Notes: generated by a model from the letters alone, not told the origin. 64,000 bases of DNA from Clostridium_AD sp050717515 (GCF_050717515.1 NZ_JBOITL010000032.1:310001-374000), one strand, 5' to 3'; shown: positions 52,054 through 61,496, counted from the stretch's first letter. Numbers and translations: made by a program.

Positions 52054-53049
52054 ATGTATTTTAATGAATATATATTGCCACTTTGGTACTTTTCAGTTCC
52101 AATAATATTTTTACTTGGTAGTATTTATTATTTCTCTTATAGGCTACTTACTGTAAGAAAATTTAAAGTTAAAAAAAGAATAAAAAAAAGCGATTTCAGA
52201 TATGTATTTGCATTTATTATTGCGTTAATACTTATAATTACATCATTAAGATCTAGCAATAATCTTAATGTTTTTTTTGGAATAATATCAATAGCACAAG
52301 GATTTTGGGCATACGATTATAATTTCATTCTAGATGAGGGTTTATTAATAAAGGGAAGATTTATTTCATGGAGTAAAATTAGTAACCTGGATTATAAAAA
52401 AGAGAAAGGAGTGGAGCTTAGTTACTATAAAAATAACCAACATAGTAAAATATCTAAAATGACTTTTAATATAGGAGATGATGCAAAATTAGTGTTAGAG
52501 AATACGTTAAAGCGTAAGCGAGATATTACAAACATAGGGAATTGGGAAAGTGAAGATATAATACATTCTCTTAATAGATTAAAAAGAGTAATAGCTATAG
52601 CATTAATTTTTGTAACAATAATTTTTACATATGGTGTTTATAATTTATTGCAACCTAAATACTTAGAAGTTGTTTTAGAAAAAGCGTTTAATCATGATAA
52701 AACTTCAACTGTAGTTGTTCATTACCCGCGTGAAGTTAAAGATGAAAATATGTCTATAGCTAATATGTCTACAACATCAAAAGAAGAAAAGATAAATGAA
52801 GTAAAGGAGTATCTTAATTCATTTTACATAAGGAAAATTCAATTTAAGGACATCCAATATAGCTTTATAGATCAAGATGCATATGAAATTACACTTTATG
52901 AATTAGATGGAGATAAAGTAGAAATCTATATTTCTAAGAAAGAACCTGTTATTGAGATAATCAGTAAAAATAAGAAAAAAAGTTATTATATAGAGGAAGG
53001 TTATAAAGATTTAGATTTTATAGATAAGTTTGGGAAAAGCATAAAATAA
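52054..53049 (+). CDS. Membrane protein with DUF5673-like region, unknown
   Basis: Function unknown. The 331 residues have about four membrane segments (near 10-28, 51-66, 70-88 and 185-205). A soluble domain sits between the third and fourth (FILDEGLLIKGRFISWSKIS and on), of the kind called DUF5673. The last 120 residues are polar and contain ELDGDKVEIYISKKEPVIEI. ATG 52054 is preferred as it follows GAGGGGGG; the upstream codons from 52036 overlap that site. It stands alone on its strand and converges on an ABC permease gene. Confidence 0.65.
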   Translation: MYFNEYILPLWYFSVPIIFLLGSIYYFSYRLLTVRKFKVKKRIKKSDFRYVFAFIIALILIITSLRSSNNLNVFFGIISIAQGFWAYDYNFILDEGLLIKGRFISWSKISNLDYKKEKGVELSYYKNNQHSKISKMTFNIGDDAKLVLENTLKRKRDITNIGNWESEDIIHSLNRLKRVIAIALIFVTIIFTYGVYNLLQPKYLEVVLEKAFNHDKTSTVVVHYPREVKDENMSIANMSTTSKEEKINEVKEYLNSFYIRKIQFKDIQYSFIDQDAYEITLYELDGDKVEIYISKKEPVIEIISKNKKKSYYIEEGYKDLDFIDKFGKSIK

Positions 53050-53139
53050 GGTAAGTGTCAAAAATTCTCCGTATTTATTTTATCTTTTCCCATGAACTAC
53101 CTTCTTGAATTAGAGACTTAATATTATAATAATCTGTTT

Positions 53140-53913
53140 TTACTTTACTCTTCTACTATTATGGTGTATTGACAGAAATAATATAATACATGAAACTGCG
53201 GCAAAGAATATAAAGGACTGAATATATGGCACAAAATTATAACTACCACCTTGCCAAAAATCTATAAATTCTCCACTGATATAAGTGGTTGGAAGGACAT
53301 ATGCCACAGCCTTTACTGCATCTGGAAAATCCTTTGCTTGCACACCAAACATTCCACTTAAAATCATTATTGCAAAATATAATGTCATAGTTATGGAATT
53401 AGTTGGCCCAAATTTTTTAAAAAATAATGCTATTCCATGAGCTAATATAAACAAAAATGTAGATAATAAATATAAGGAACCTATTAAAATAAGTGCTGAG
53501 CTTAGGCTTGGCATCTGCACTTTTAACACAGAGCAAACTACTACTGTATATAAACCCAATGACAAGGTTATTAAAATTAAATTAGCACATATTTTAGACA
53601 TTAATGCAGTTTTCTCACTATAGCCAAACAAACGAAAACGTAAGGGGATATTTTTTTCTAGTTCCTGTGAAAATACAGCGGCATACCCTATAAGAATAGT
53701 TGCTAATGGAATAATTAAGCTGTTAGTGATAACTATACTTGTTATAAAAATATCTTTCATATCCACTGGAACTTTACCTACCATTGCTGTTCCAAAGAAT
53801 AATGTCATACCAATGGGAAAGAATACTCCGAAAATTATTGTGAAAATATTCCCTATTAAATTTCTGAATTCATATTTTATTAAGCTCAAATTAAACAGCT
53901 TTGTATTCATCAT
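53140..53913 (-). CDS. ABC-2 type transporter permease
   Basis: A six-helix membrane subunit of 257 residues. LSLIKYEFRNLIGNIFTIIF is the usual N-terminal coupling helix and first membrane segment, and the ILSGMFGV and LPTTYISGEFIDF region is the ABC2_membrane signature. ATG 53913 (second ATG at 53910) follows GGGAGGGG. It overlaps the end of the ATPase gene by 23 bases, so the pair is translationally coupled. It probably exports a peptide or drug together with the upstream ATPase. Confidence 0.85.
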   Translation of the reverse strand: MMNTKLFNLSLIKYEFRNLIGNIFTIIFGVFFPIGMTLFFGTAMVGKVPVDMKDIFITSIVITNSLIIPLATILIGYAAVFSQELEKNIPLRFRLFGYSEKTALMSKICANLILITLSLGLYTVVVCSVLKVQMPSLSSALILIGSLYLLSTFLFILAHGIALFFKKFGPTNSITMTLYFAIMILSGMFGVQAKDFPDAVKAVAYVLPTTYISGEFIDFWQGGSYNFVPYIQSFIFFAAVSCIILFLSIHHNSRRVK

Positions 53914-54790
53914 TAGCCCCTCCCTCAAGTTCGACCTTAAACCTTGCTTTAGCGTTAATAGACATGATTTCAATATCATTGTTGCTTCTTTTAAAATTTA
54001 TATTCTCATCTATTAATAGCTTTACTATTTCTAATTCATTCTTCTCGCTTGTGCAAGAGATAGCTATTAAATGCTTAGGTGCCATTATTTTGGGAAAAGG
54101 CCTCGTCAATTCTTCATTTCTTTTATTATTTTCAATGGTTATTATTGATTTCCCACAATATTTTTGGAAAAGCTCTTTCTTACTGCCAAAGTCAACTACT
54201 TGCCCCTTGTCTAAAATTAATATCTTATTTGCTAGTTTGTCTAACTCTTCATAATAATGAGATACAATGCAAATGGTGGCACTTTTATTCTCATACCACT
54301 CAGTTATTTTACTCATTAATTGCTGGCGGGTTTCAAAATCTAGTCCTGAAGTAACTTCATCAAAGAATACCAAAGGAGCATCTTGAATTAAAACTAATAT
54401 TATTGTTAAACGCTGCTTTTGTCCCCCTGATAATGTACTGAATTTTTTGTTAAGACACTGCTCAAAATTAAAGAAACTAATTAGTTCCTGTAGTACCTTA
54501 TTACTTTTTATCTTTGTATTCAAAATAGCCTCGATTATATGTTTAATCGCCATGGTATCCACATAATTATTTTCCTGCATATGTGCTGACATTTCCTCTG
54601 GCTTTAAACTTGTGTGAATGGTTCCATTATAATTTGTAAGTCCTAAAATTGATTTAACTAGGGTAGACTTTCCTGCTCCATTTGAGCCTATTATTCCAAT
54701 CCTATCACCAATCTCAAAGGTTATTGGTGATAGGATTGATAATGCAATTTGCTTGCCATATTTTACTTGTAAATTTTTTATAGTTATCAT
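53891..54790 (-). CDS. ABC exporter ATPase
   Basis: An ABC-2 type ATPase of 299 residues. Walker A is GSNGAGKSTLVKS, signature TLSGGQKQRLTI and Walker B DAPLVFFDEVTSGLD, with the switch His in VSHYYEEL. The last 70 residues form an accessory domain often seen in bacteriocin or drug export ATPases. It lies 123 bases after the histidine-kinase gene on the same strand and is probably the target of the two-component system. The permease gene follows with overlap. Confidence 0.9.
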   Translation of the reverse strand: MITIKNLQVKYGKQIALSILSPITFEIGDRIGIIGSNGAGKSTLVKSILGLTNYNGTIHTSLKPEEMSAHMQENNYVDTMAIKHIIEAILNTKIKSNKVLQELISFFNFEQCLNKKFSTLSGGQKQRLTIILVLIQDAPLVFFDEVTSGLDFETRQQLMSKITEWYENKSATICIVSHYYEELDKLANKILILDKGQVVDFGSKKELFQKYCGKSIITIENNKRNEELTRPFPKIMAPKHLIAISCTSEKNELEIVKLLIDENINFKRSNNDIEIMSINAKARFKVELEGGANDEYKAV

Positions 54791-54913
54791 AATTTCTCTC
54801 CTCGATTAACAATTTATCATAGTTAAATTATACCAAACCCCTGTGAATTTCGTGTGAAGATTGCATGTGAATATTGTGCTAACTATGTAAATTAATGTGA
54901 AGAATGCCGTTTC

Positions 54914-56500
54914 TTATTTTATCGTTTTAGAATCCTTAGTATTTGCAAAAAGCACGCTGCCTTCTACTCCATCATTAATATTTCTAATATCTACCTGATA
55001 GTTTAATAGATTTGCATAATAGGCTACAATATAAAGACCTAAGCCATGCCCCCTATTTCCACTATTACTTGAAACAAAGGGATCAAATATGTGTGGTAAT
55101 AATTCTTTCTCTATAAATGATCCATAATTAATAATAGTTAATGCTTTCTGCGTTAATGTTATTTTTATATGCCCCTCTTTTGGTGTATAGGTTATAGCGT
55201 TATTTATTAGATTGTCTATTATTTTAAAAATAAGCTTCCTATCTGTATTTATATTCGTAAAATTAATTTCCTTTTCTATATTCAGCCGCTTTGATTTCAC
55301 TTGCACCTCATGGCAAACCAGGCTTTCATCAATTATTTCAATAATATTTATGTTTTCTTTTTTAATGGCTTCAATACTATTGTTAAGATTTAAAATATCA
55401 TCTATTATTTTTCTCATGGATTGTAATTGAAGCTTTACTTTTGGTAAATGCTCTTTTGTATCCTTATATTTTCCTATTTCATTTATCATACCCTCCACCA
55501 GCAGTAGTGCTGCTGCAACGGGGGTTTTTAGTTGGTGGGAGGATGCGCGAATAAATACCTCTTGTCTTTTATTTTGGCCCGAAAGATAGCTGTTCTTTTT
55601 TTCTAGCTCCACAAAATTTTCATTTAATTTTAGGTATAAATCATTAAGGGTCTCACCTAAAACTGCAATTTCATCTCGTCCTTCTATTTTCATTAGTTCA
55701 ACATCCCTATTGGTATTTTCTTTCATAAACACAGCATGATTTACCAGTTTTTCTATTGGATTCACTATTTTTCTTGAAAATAAAATAGTTGATACCAATA
55801 TTAATAAAATAGCTGTGGCAATAATCATGGGTAGACTTTGAAGGATTATTGGACGTATCTCTCCTATTTTAGGAGTCATTGCTGTAAATACTGATACAAT
55901 AATATCACTATTATGAATACTCATAGCCATATAGTTAGTGTAATAATTATTTCCATCAGATACGTTGGTTTCATAAATAACCGTATCCTCATCTACTACA
56001 TTAAACTTTGATGATATTTTTTTATAAATGTTCTTATAATCATTTCCTAAGAACTCAAAGGTTAGTGGCAAATTATCCTTAAATAACTTATTCTTAAAAA
56101 CATCCCCTATACTACTCGTAAAATCAAAATCCTCTTTATCTATATTTTCCATTTCTTCCCTGTGAGTACCATAGTATCTTACTTTTTCAATAACCTTAAA
56201 TATCCCATTATCATTAATAGTAACTTTTATAGAACACATTTTATTTGCGATAAAAACTTCATTGCCAGTGGCTGGTATTTTAATAGTTGCTGTTCCTGCT
56301 GGGTTACTTGAGGATATATTTTTATAATTCCCATCATTTATATAGCTTTCTTGTATGGATTTTATTGATTTAAAATTACTCTTTTTCATATAATCCACAT
56401 ATAATGAAGGAAGCATTAGGACAAAATATGCTATCATTAAGGTTACTATTGTCCCTGATATAATTGCACTATACACAAAGGTCTTCTTTGATAAATTCAA
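54914..56500 (-). CDS. Sensor histidine kinase with large extracytoplasmic domain
   Basis: A membrane kinase of 528 residues. Helices at about 10-31 and 222-242 bracket an extracytoplasmic sensor of about 190 residues. A HAMP linker (about 243-297) leads to His322 in FIRASSHQLKTPV. The ATPase domain has NLINNAITYTP and the G-box GNRGHGLGLYI. It is not the short-loop BceS type that senses through its transporter; the long outer domain suggests direct ligand sensing. Its start overlaps the response-regulator stop by four bases. Confidence 0.92.
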   Translation of the reverse strand: MNLSKKTFVYSAIISGTIVTLMIAYFVLMLPSLYVDYMKKSNFKSIKSIQESYINDGNYKNISSSNPAGTATIKIPATGNEVFIANKMCSIKVTINDNGIFKVIEKVRYYGTHREEMENIDKEDFDFTSSIGDVFKNKLFKDNLPLTFEFLGNDYKNIYKKISSKFNVVDEDTVIYETNVSDGNNYYTNYMAMSIHNSDIIVSVFTAMTPKIGEIRPIILQSLPMIIATAILLILVSTILFSRKIVNPIEKLVNHAVFMKENTNRDVELMKIEGRDEIAVLGETLNDLYLKLNENFVELEKKNSYLSGQNKRQEVFIRASSHQLKTPVAAALLLVEGMINEIGKYKDTKEHLPKVKLQLQSMRKIIDDILNLNNSIEAIKKENINIIEIIDESLVCHEVQVKSKRLNIEKEINFTNINTDRKLIFKIIDNLINNAITYTPKEGHIKITLTQKALTIINYGSFIEKELLPHIFDPFVSSNSGNRGHGLGLYIVAYYANLLNYQVDIRNINDGVEGSVLFANTKDSKTIK

Positions 56501-57168
56501 AAGTCACCCTCCTTATCAAACTTATAACCTACCCCGGTTACTGTTTTTATGTATTTTTTAGGCAGCTTTTTTCTCATGTTTTTCACATGTGCATCTATTA
56601 TTCTGTCGCTTCCGAAATATTCCTCATTGAAAACATTCATTATTAATTGTTCACGAGTAAATACTCGGTTCGGTTCTTTTTCCAGTGTTTGTAAAAGTAA
56701 AAATTCACTTAATGTTAACTCTAAAGATTGGTTATTGTAGTAGGCTTGATATGCTTCATCATTTATATATAAGCCTTTTACTTCTGACATTTTTGTGCTA
56801 CTACCCATGGTCCTACGCAATATTGTTTCTATACGTTTAAGTAATAACAAGGGGGAAAATGGCTTTACTACATAATCATCAGCATAAAGATTAAAGGCTT
56901 TTAACTGTGTTTGTTCGTCTTCAAGGGCCGTTAGCATTATTGTAGCCATTTGGGGATTTGTTTTCTTTATATGTTCAAGAACAACTAGTCCACTTACCTT
57001 AGGCACCATTATGTCGAGTATTGCTAAATCAAAATAATTGCTTTTCAAAAATTCTAGAGCCTCTGCTCCATCTCTTGCACAAACTACTTCGTAATTCTGC
57101 ATTTTCATATATTCGGTGGTTACCTCTGATATTGTAGGTTCATCTTCTAAAAATAAAATTTTTACCAT
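56497..57168 (-). CDS. OmpR-family response regulator
   Basis: Receiver domain with phospho-acceptor Asp near residue 51 in LAILDIMVPKVSG and winged-helix output ending TVTGVGYKF. ATG 57168 is chosen for its GAGGAAGAGG site; the frame is open further upstream to 57249 but without signals. First gene of a minus-strand run of regulator, kinase, ABC ATPase and permease. It probably activates the ABC pair in response to an outside ligand such as an antimicrobial peptide. Confidence 0.93.
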   Translation of the reverse strand: MVKILFLEDEPTISEVTTEYMKMQNYEVVCARDGAEALEFLKSNYFDLAILDIMVPKVSGLVVLEHIKKTNPQMATIMLTALEDEQTQLKAFNLYADDYVVKPFSPLLLLKRIETILRRTMGSSTKMSEVKGLYINDEAYQAYYNNQSLELTLSEFLLLQTLEKEPNRVFTREQLIMNVFNEEYFGSDRIIDAHVKNMRKKLPKKYIKTVTGVGYKFDKEGDF

Positions 57169-57307
57169 ATTATCCTCTTCCTCTATATATCTAGTGTACA
57201 TGCTTGTACACTGATTGATTTTAAGTGCCACCCACGTGGCAAGTGGCAAGTTCTTACTGTTAACCTATCCACTTCACTATAAAATTTTGCGTTTTATTTT
57301 TATGCAA

Positions 57308-57334
57308 AAAAAAGCAGTAAAATACTGCTTTTGA
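57308..57334 (-). terminator. Minus-strand terminator upstream of the response regulator
   Basis: AAAGCAGTA and TACTGCTTT (57311-57319 and 57323-57331) with a three-base loop; on the minus strand eight Ts follow. No intact gene ends here. A short open minus-strand stretch at about 57346-57400, ending EYEEDDI, may be the tail of the gene it served. Confidence 0.6.
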
Positions 57335-57889
57335 ATCTAAATGTCATCTTCTTCATATTCCAAAGTTAAATGTATGTCTATCTATGTTATAGCATAATGC
57401 GACCATAAAAGTAACGTTCAAAAAATCTCCTATATAACCAAGTTCTTACTTCTTTATACTATATTATAACCAAGAATTGTATTTTAAACAACTAGCCATT
57501 GAGCACTTACTAAATTTATTCTAACTGCTAAAAAATATTATAGCCATTTTCTTTAATAAGGAGAACTCTATGAAAAATAGAATAAAAGAATTGCGGTTAA
57601 AGCAAATTAAAGTTTGATAAAATAGAAAGGTTAATTGTTACGTCCCCCGAAGTCGTGAGATAAACTGGAAGTTTATGTTTGCTAGTGTATCAGGAAAAAT
57701 TATATATAAACGCTATCTTATAGAAAATATTAATAATAGATGAAAGATGAATAAAATAATGGTATGATTCACAACGTATGTTGCAAACAATTATAGTTGA
57801 AATAATCATGATATTTAGCTAATGTTTGTAGGCTATATACAAAGGTACTATTGATTAAAATTATTATATTTTCAGGAGGGGACACACAT
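57335..57889. other. Intergenic region between two-component system and metQ
   Basis: About 550 bases. It holds a probable gene-end relic near 57346-57400 (minus strand) and a dispersed-repeat fragment at 57633-57690. No T-box or SAM-type riboswitch was recognised before metQ, although methionine importers often have one. Confidence 0.5.
57633..57690 (-). repeat. Dispersed repeat related to the 44.6 kb element
   Basis: On the minus strand it reads CTAGCAAACATAAACTTCC, then AGTTTATCTCACGACTTCGG and GGGACGTAAC. The first 19 bases match the sequence at the LysR stop codon with one change. The remainder differs from the other copies, so this is a variant or a hybrid. It is not next to a gene end. 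Confidence 0.55.
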
Positions 57890-58729
57890 ATGAAAAAATT
57901 ATTAAAAAATATTTGTTTAGCTATTATTCTGGTTCTTTCATTTTCATTAATTGCATGCTCACAAAAAACAACTCCTAAGGAAGACACAAAAACCGCAAAT
58001 AAAACTGAGACGCGCCATATTAAAATTGGCTGTGTTTCGACAACCCAGCCAGCTGCGCAATTAATCAAAGAGGCTATTGAAAAAGGTAGTAACACCGCAG
58101 AATTAGTTATGTTTGATGGCAATAACTTGCCGGCAATAGCGCTTAAGGATGGCAGTATTGATGCAGTATTTGCTAATCACCTTCCATGGATTAAAACTTT
58201 CAATAAAGAAAATAATGCTGACATAGGAATGGTTCAACCCTATTTTTATTACTCACCATTCAGAATATATTCTACAAAATATAAATCGATAGAGGAGCTT
58301 CCCAACAATGCAAAAATCATTTTACCCAATGACCCTGCTAATCAAGACAGAAGTATTCGAATGATGTCTGAGTGTAAGCTAGTTAAGCTTGGAGAAAAGA
58401 AGGGCAATTTCTATACAAAATTAGATATTGTTGAAAATCCAAAAAAAATACAATTTACTGAAGTAGAAGTAACAAGTACAGCACGTAATGTTAGAGATGT
58501 TGATGCAGCATTCTCTATGGCATTCATTGCTCAAAAAGCTGGAAAAATTGACCCTAAGGTATATCTTTATGAAGATACTCAATCATCAAACTATCCAATG
58601 GGGCTTCTTGTGAAAGCTAAAGATGTAGATGAAAAATGGGCAGTTGATGCTATGAAGCTTCTTAAGACTGATGAAAATAAAGCAAAGTTCAATGAAACAT
58701 TTAAAGGTGCATTTACACTATTTAATTAG
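57890..58729 (+). CDS. metQ: MetQ/NlpA-type ABC substrate-binding lipoprotein
   Basis: An exported binding protein of 279 residues. Lipobox LIACS follows a hydrophobic signal. The NlpA domain shows IDAVFANHLPWIKTFNKEN and ILPNDPANQDRSIRMM, the usual ligand-cleft segments. ATG 57890 follows GGAGGGG; the frame is open from 57851 without a site. It is the first gene of an importer whose other parts (DUF169 gene, metN, metI) lie downstream. A terminator-like hairpin after its stop may give it higher expression than the rest. Methionine is the likely ligand, but the family also takes other small molecules. Confidence 0.88.
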   Translation: MKKLLKNICLAIILVLSFSLIACSQKTTPKEDTKTANKTETRHIKIGCVSTTQPAAQLIKEAIEKGSNTAELVMFDGNNLPAIALKDGSIDAVFANHLPWIKTFNKENNADIGMVQPYFYYSPFRIYSTKYKSIEELPNNAKIILPNDPANQDRSIRMMSECKLVKLGEKKGNFYTKLDIVENPKKIQFTEVEVTSTARNVRDVDAAFSMAFIAQKAGKIDPKVYLYEDTQSSNYPMGLLVKAKDVDEKWAVDAMKLLKTDENKAKFNETFKGAFTLFN

Positions 58730-58790
58730 ATTATATTAATGTAGATATTTAGTGTAAAAGAAGTTTTATTTTCAAGAATAGGATTTGCAT

Positions 58791-58845
58791 AACCTTATAA
58801 AGAATTTTATTAATGTAATAAATAAAGTTCTTTATAAGGTTTTTC
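58791..58845 (+). terminator. Hairpin between metQ and the DUF169 gene
   Basis: AACCTTATAAAGAA (58791-58804) and its complement (58828-58841) enclose a 23-base loop, followed by TTTT. It may be a partial terminator within the operon. Confidence 0.7.
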
Positions 58846-58955
58846 ATTCTTTATACTAAAGAGTGGAATACATGAGTAAGGGTATTGTTTTTGATTTCAT
58901 ACAATGTAAATGATTTATGAATATGTTCAAACATGCTACAAATAAGGAGGCAACT

Positions 58956-59750
58956 ATGAATTATAATAAGATACCAGAAATGGTAACAAAGGCTAATTGT
59001 TCTTTAGAACTTAAGAGTAAAATAATTGGTGTTAAATTTCTTTATTCTGAAGAGGAATTTAACAGTAGTGATGAACAAACACTTAACAACAAAATGACTT
59101 ACTGTGTGTTAGCTAAACTTGCTATGCATGGACATTCTATAAAAGCAAATCTTGATAATTTTGCTTGTCTTTCATCTGCACGGGCATTAGGTTTTATAGA
59201 ATCAGATGAGAAATGGTTATCAGGTTGCCAATATCATGATAAAGGTATGTATAATGATTTGATTACATCGAAGAAGGTTGTTGATAATACTACCAATATT
59301 AAACAAAAGGTATATGGTGTAATACTAAAACCATTAGATGAATATTCCACTTCACCTGATGTTGTTATTATGGTTACAAATCCATACAATATTATGAGGC
59401 TTATTCAAGGATACACGTACACCTACGGGACATATAACAATTTCAAGCTAATAGGTAATCAGGCTTTTTGCTCAGAGTGTACTGCGTATCCATTTGTAAG
59501 TGATAATATAAATATTTCAACATTGTGTGCTGGAACTAGGCATATGGCTGGCTGGGGCAAGGATGAAATGGCTCTTGGAATTCCATATAATAAGTTTGTT
59601 GGTATGATTGAGGGACTGTACAGCACCATAAATATTATGGAGCCTAATGAGGACAAAGCTATAATAGAGGAAAAGCTTAAACAAGCCGGAAGAGATGATT
59701 TTACAATTGAGTACGACAAAAACTACTACACAGGAGCCTATCTTAAATGA
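58956..59750 (+). CDS. DUF169-family protein in a methionine-type ABC operon
   Basis: Function unknown. The 264 residues fit DUF169 (COG2043): conserved cysteines occur in MTYCVLAKLAMHG, NFACLSSARALGF, NQAFCSECTAYPF and STLCAGTRHMAGWGKDEM. The repeated cysteines and the MAGWGKDEMALGIP stretch suggest a metal or cofactor site. ATG 58956 is chosen for its AAGGAGG site. It lies 18 bases before metN, between the binding protein and ATPase genes, so its role is tied to this importer. It could process the imported compound or be a sensor. Confidence 0.82.
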   Translation: MNYNKIPEMVTKANCSLELKSKIIGVKFLYSEEEFNSSDEQTLNNKMTYCVLAKLAMHGHSIKANLDNFACLSSARALGFIESDEKWLSGCQYHDKGMYNDLITSKKVVDNTTNIKQKVYGVILKPLDEYSTSPDVVIMVTNPYNIMRLIQGYTYTYGTYNNFKLIGNQAFCSECTAYPFVSDNINISTLCAGTRHMAGWGKDEMALGIPYNKFVGMIEGLYSTINIMEPNEDKAIIEEKLKQAGRDDFTIEYDKNYYTGAYLK

Positions 59751-59768
59751 AAGTAAGGGAAAAATTAT

Positions 59769-60758
59769 ATGATAGAAATTAAAAATTTGGTTAAATCCTA
59801 TGATAATCTGCAGGTGCTAAAGGGCATTAGTATGAATATTCCTAAAGGGAAGATTTGTGGCATTATTGGTCGCAGTGGCACGGGAAAGTCTACACTTTTA
59901 AGATGTATCAACGGGTTAGAGACATATCAATCTGGTAGCTTGGTTGTAGATGGAATAGAGGTTCAGACACTTTCGGGTAAGCATTTAAGGCAGTTTAGAA
60001 AAGAAATTGGAATGATTTTTCAACAATTTTCTTTACTTTCACGGCTAACAGTTTATGAAAATGTTGCACTACCTCTTAAAGCTTGGAAATATGATAAAAG
60101 TTATATAGAGACTAAGGTTAAATCCCTATTAGAAATGGTTGGTATTTCTGATAAAATTAATTCTCGACCTGGTGAGCTTTCAGGTGGACAAAAACAGAGA
60201 GTTGCTATTGCACGTGCATTGACTATGGATCCTAAAATACTCCTATGTGATGAAGCAACCAGTGCCCTTGATCCTAAAACTGCTAAGTCTATTATCGACC
60301 TTTTAACTCAAATAAACAGGGAGCTAGGAATAACAGTTATAATTGTTACCCATCAAATATCAGTATTGCAAGCATCTTGTGAGCAAATGGTTATACTTGA
60401 GGATGGTAAGGTTGCAGAAGAAGGTTCTGTGGAACAAATATTTATACAACAGCCACCTGCATTAAAGAGTCTTATTGGCGAAAAAGATTTTTTAATTCCA
60501 AGTAAGGGGGTCACTCTAAATATTATGCTCTCTAGTCAACACTCTGAGATGCCAATTATCACTCAAATGGCTATAGATTTACAAACTAACTTTATCATTT
60601 TGGGCGGGAAAACAGACAGATTCCGTGATCGTGTTTTTGGGTCAGTAATGATTAATGTTTCAAGCGAAAGCCTCCAAAGTGTGCAACACTATTTAAGCAG
60701 TAGACAAGTGGTTTGGAATATGGTATCACCAAGTGAAGGAGGAGAAGCCAATGTTTAA
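59769..60758 (+). CDS. metN: MetN-type ABC ATPase with NIL domain
   Basis: The ATPase of the importer, 329 residues. Walker A GRSGTGKSTLLR (residues 36-47), signature ELSGGQKQRVAIA and Walker B ILLCDEATSALDP are present. The C-terminal NIL domain (about 250-329) is the ligand-binding regulatory domain of MetN, which shuts the transporter when internal methionine is high. Ends eight bases past the start of metI. Together with metQ and metI it forms a complete MetNIQ system. Confidence 0.93.
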   Translation: MIEIKNLVKSYDNLQVLKGISMNIPKGKICGIIGRSGTGKSTLLRCINGLETYQSGSLVVDGIEVQTLSGKHLRQFRKEIGMIFQQFSLLSRLTVYENVALPLKAWKYDKSYIETKVKSLLEMVGISDKINSRPGELSGGQKQRVAIARALTMDPKILLCDEATSALDPKTAKSIIDLLTQINRELGITVIIVTHQISVLQASCEQMVILEDGKVAEEGSVEQIFIQQPPALKSLIGEKDFLIPSKGVTLNIMLSSQHSEMPIITQMAIDLQTNFIILGGKTDRFRDRVFGSVMINVSSESLQSVQHYLSSRQVVWNMVSPSEGGEANV

Positions 60759-61425
60759 TAGTGATTTTTGGTCAGAATGGCTACGCTATTTTAATGGGAT
60801 AATTATGCCTGCTATTTGGTCAACACTGCGAATGCTATCAGCTTCTATGATTTTTGCATTTATAATTGGATTTGGTTTAGCTATACTACTCATTATATGG
60901 GGGCCAAGGGGACTAAAACCTAATAAAAGAGGTTATGTGGTGATGGATTTCATAATAAATGCTATTCGTTCTTTTCCCATTATTATATTGATTGTAGCTA
61001 TTTCACCTATAACACGGATGGTAGTTGGAACTTCAATAGGTGAAAAGGCTGCTATTTTACCCTTAACTATTTCAGCTGCACCCTTTATGGCGCGTATTAT
61101 AGAAAACAGCCTACTTGCTGTTGATTATCAGCTAATTGAAGCTGCACGCTCATTTGGTTTGTCAGATATGCAAATTATATTTAAAGTTATGATAAAAGAG
61201 GCTATTCCCTCTATTATTGCTGGTACAACACTATCTACAATTACCTTTTTAACCGCAACAACTTTAGCTGGTGCAGTAGGAGCAGGAGGTATTGGCGCAG
61301 TGGCTCTTAATTACGGATATCAAAGCTTTAATAACTCAGTACTTTATACATCAGTTTTTATTTTGCTAATTATGGTGCAGGTAATTCAAATGTTAGGAAA
61401 CTTTATGTACAAGAAAAGTATTTAA
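60751..61425 (+). CDS. metI: MetI-type ABC permease
   Basis: A five-helix membrane subunit of 224 residues. NAIRSFPIIILIVAISPITR and the coupling EAA region EAARSFGLSDMQIIFKVMIK, followed by TLAGAVGAGGIGAVALNYGY, are typical of MetI. ATG 60751 follows GGAGGAG and overlaps metN by eight bases. The operon ends in a strong terminator 10 bases later. Confidence 0.92.
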   Translation: MFNSDFWSEWLRYFNGIIMPAIWSTLRMLSASMIFAFIIGFGLAILLIIWGPRGLKPNKRGYVVMDFIINAIRSFPIIILIVAISPITRMVVGTSIGEKAAILPLTISAAPFMARIIENSLLAVDYQLIEAARSFGLSDMQIIFKVMIKEAIPSIIAGTTLSTITFLTATTLAGAVGAGGIGAVALNYGYQSFNNSVLYTSVFILLIMVQVIQMLGNFMYKKSI

Positions 61426-61434
61426 TCTCGAATT

Positions 61435-61496
61435 ATTTATATAACAGTAAAACCCTGGACTAATTAATAAGCCCAGGGTTTTACTGTTATATAAAT
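61435..61496 (+). terminator. Terminator of the metN-metI operon
   Basis: Perfect 24-base arms (61435-61458 and 61473-61496) enclose a 14-base loop. The right arm contains GGGTTTTACTG and no long T-run follows, but the stem is very stable. Confidence 0.75.

Noticed and set aside
53901..54354. Plus-strand open frames opposite the ABC ATPase gene
   Set aside because: They are antisense to a well-supported ATPase with all its motifs, have no ribosome sites and encode low-complexity serine/leucine sequence.
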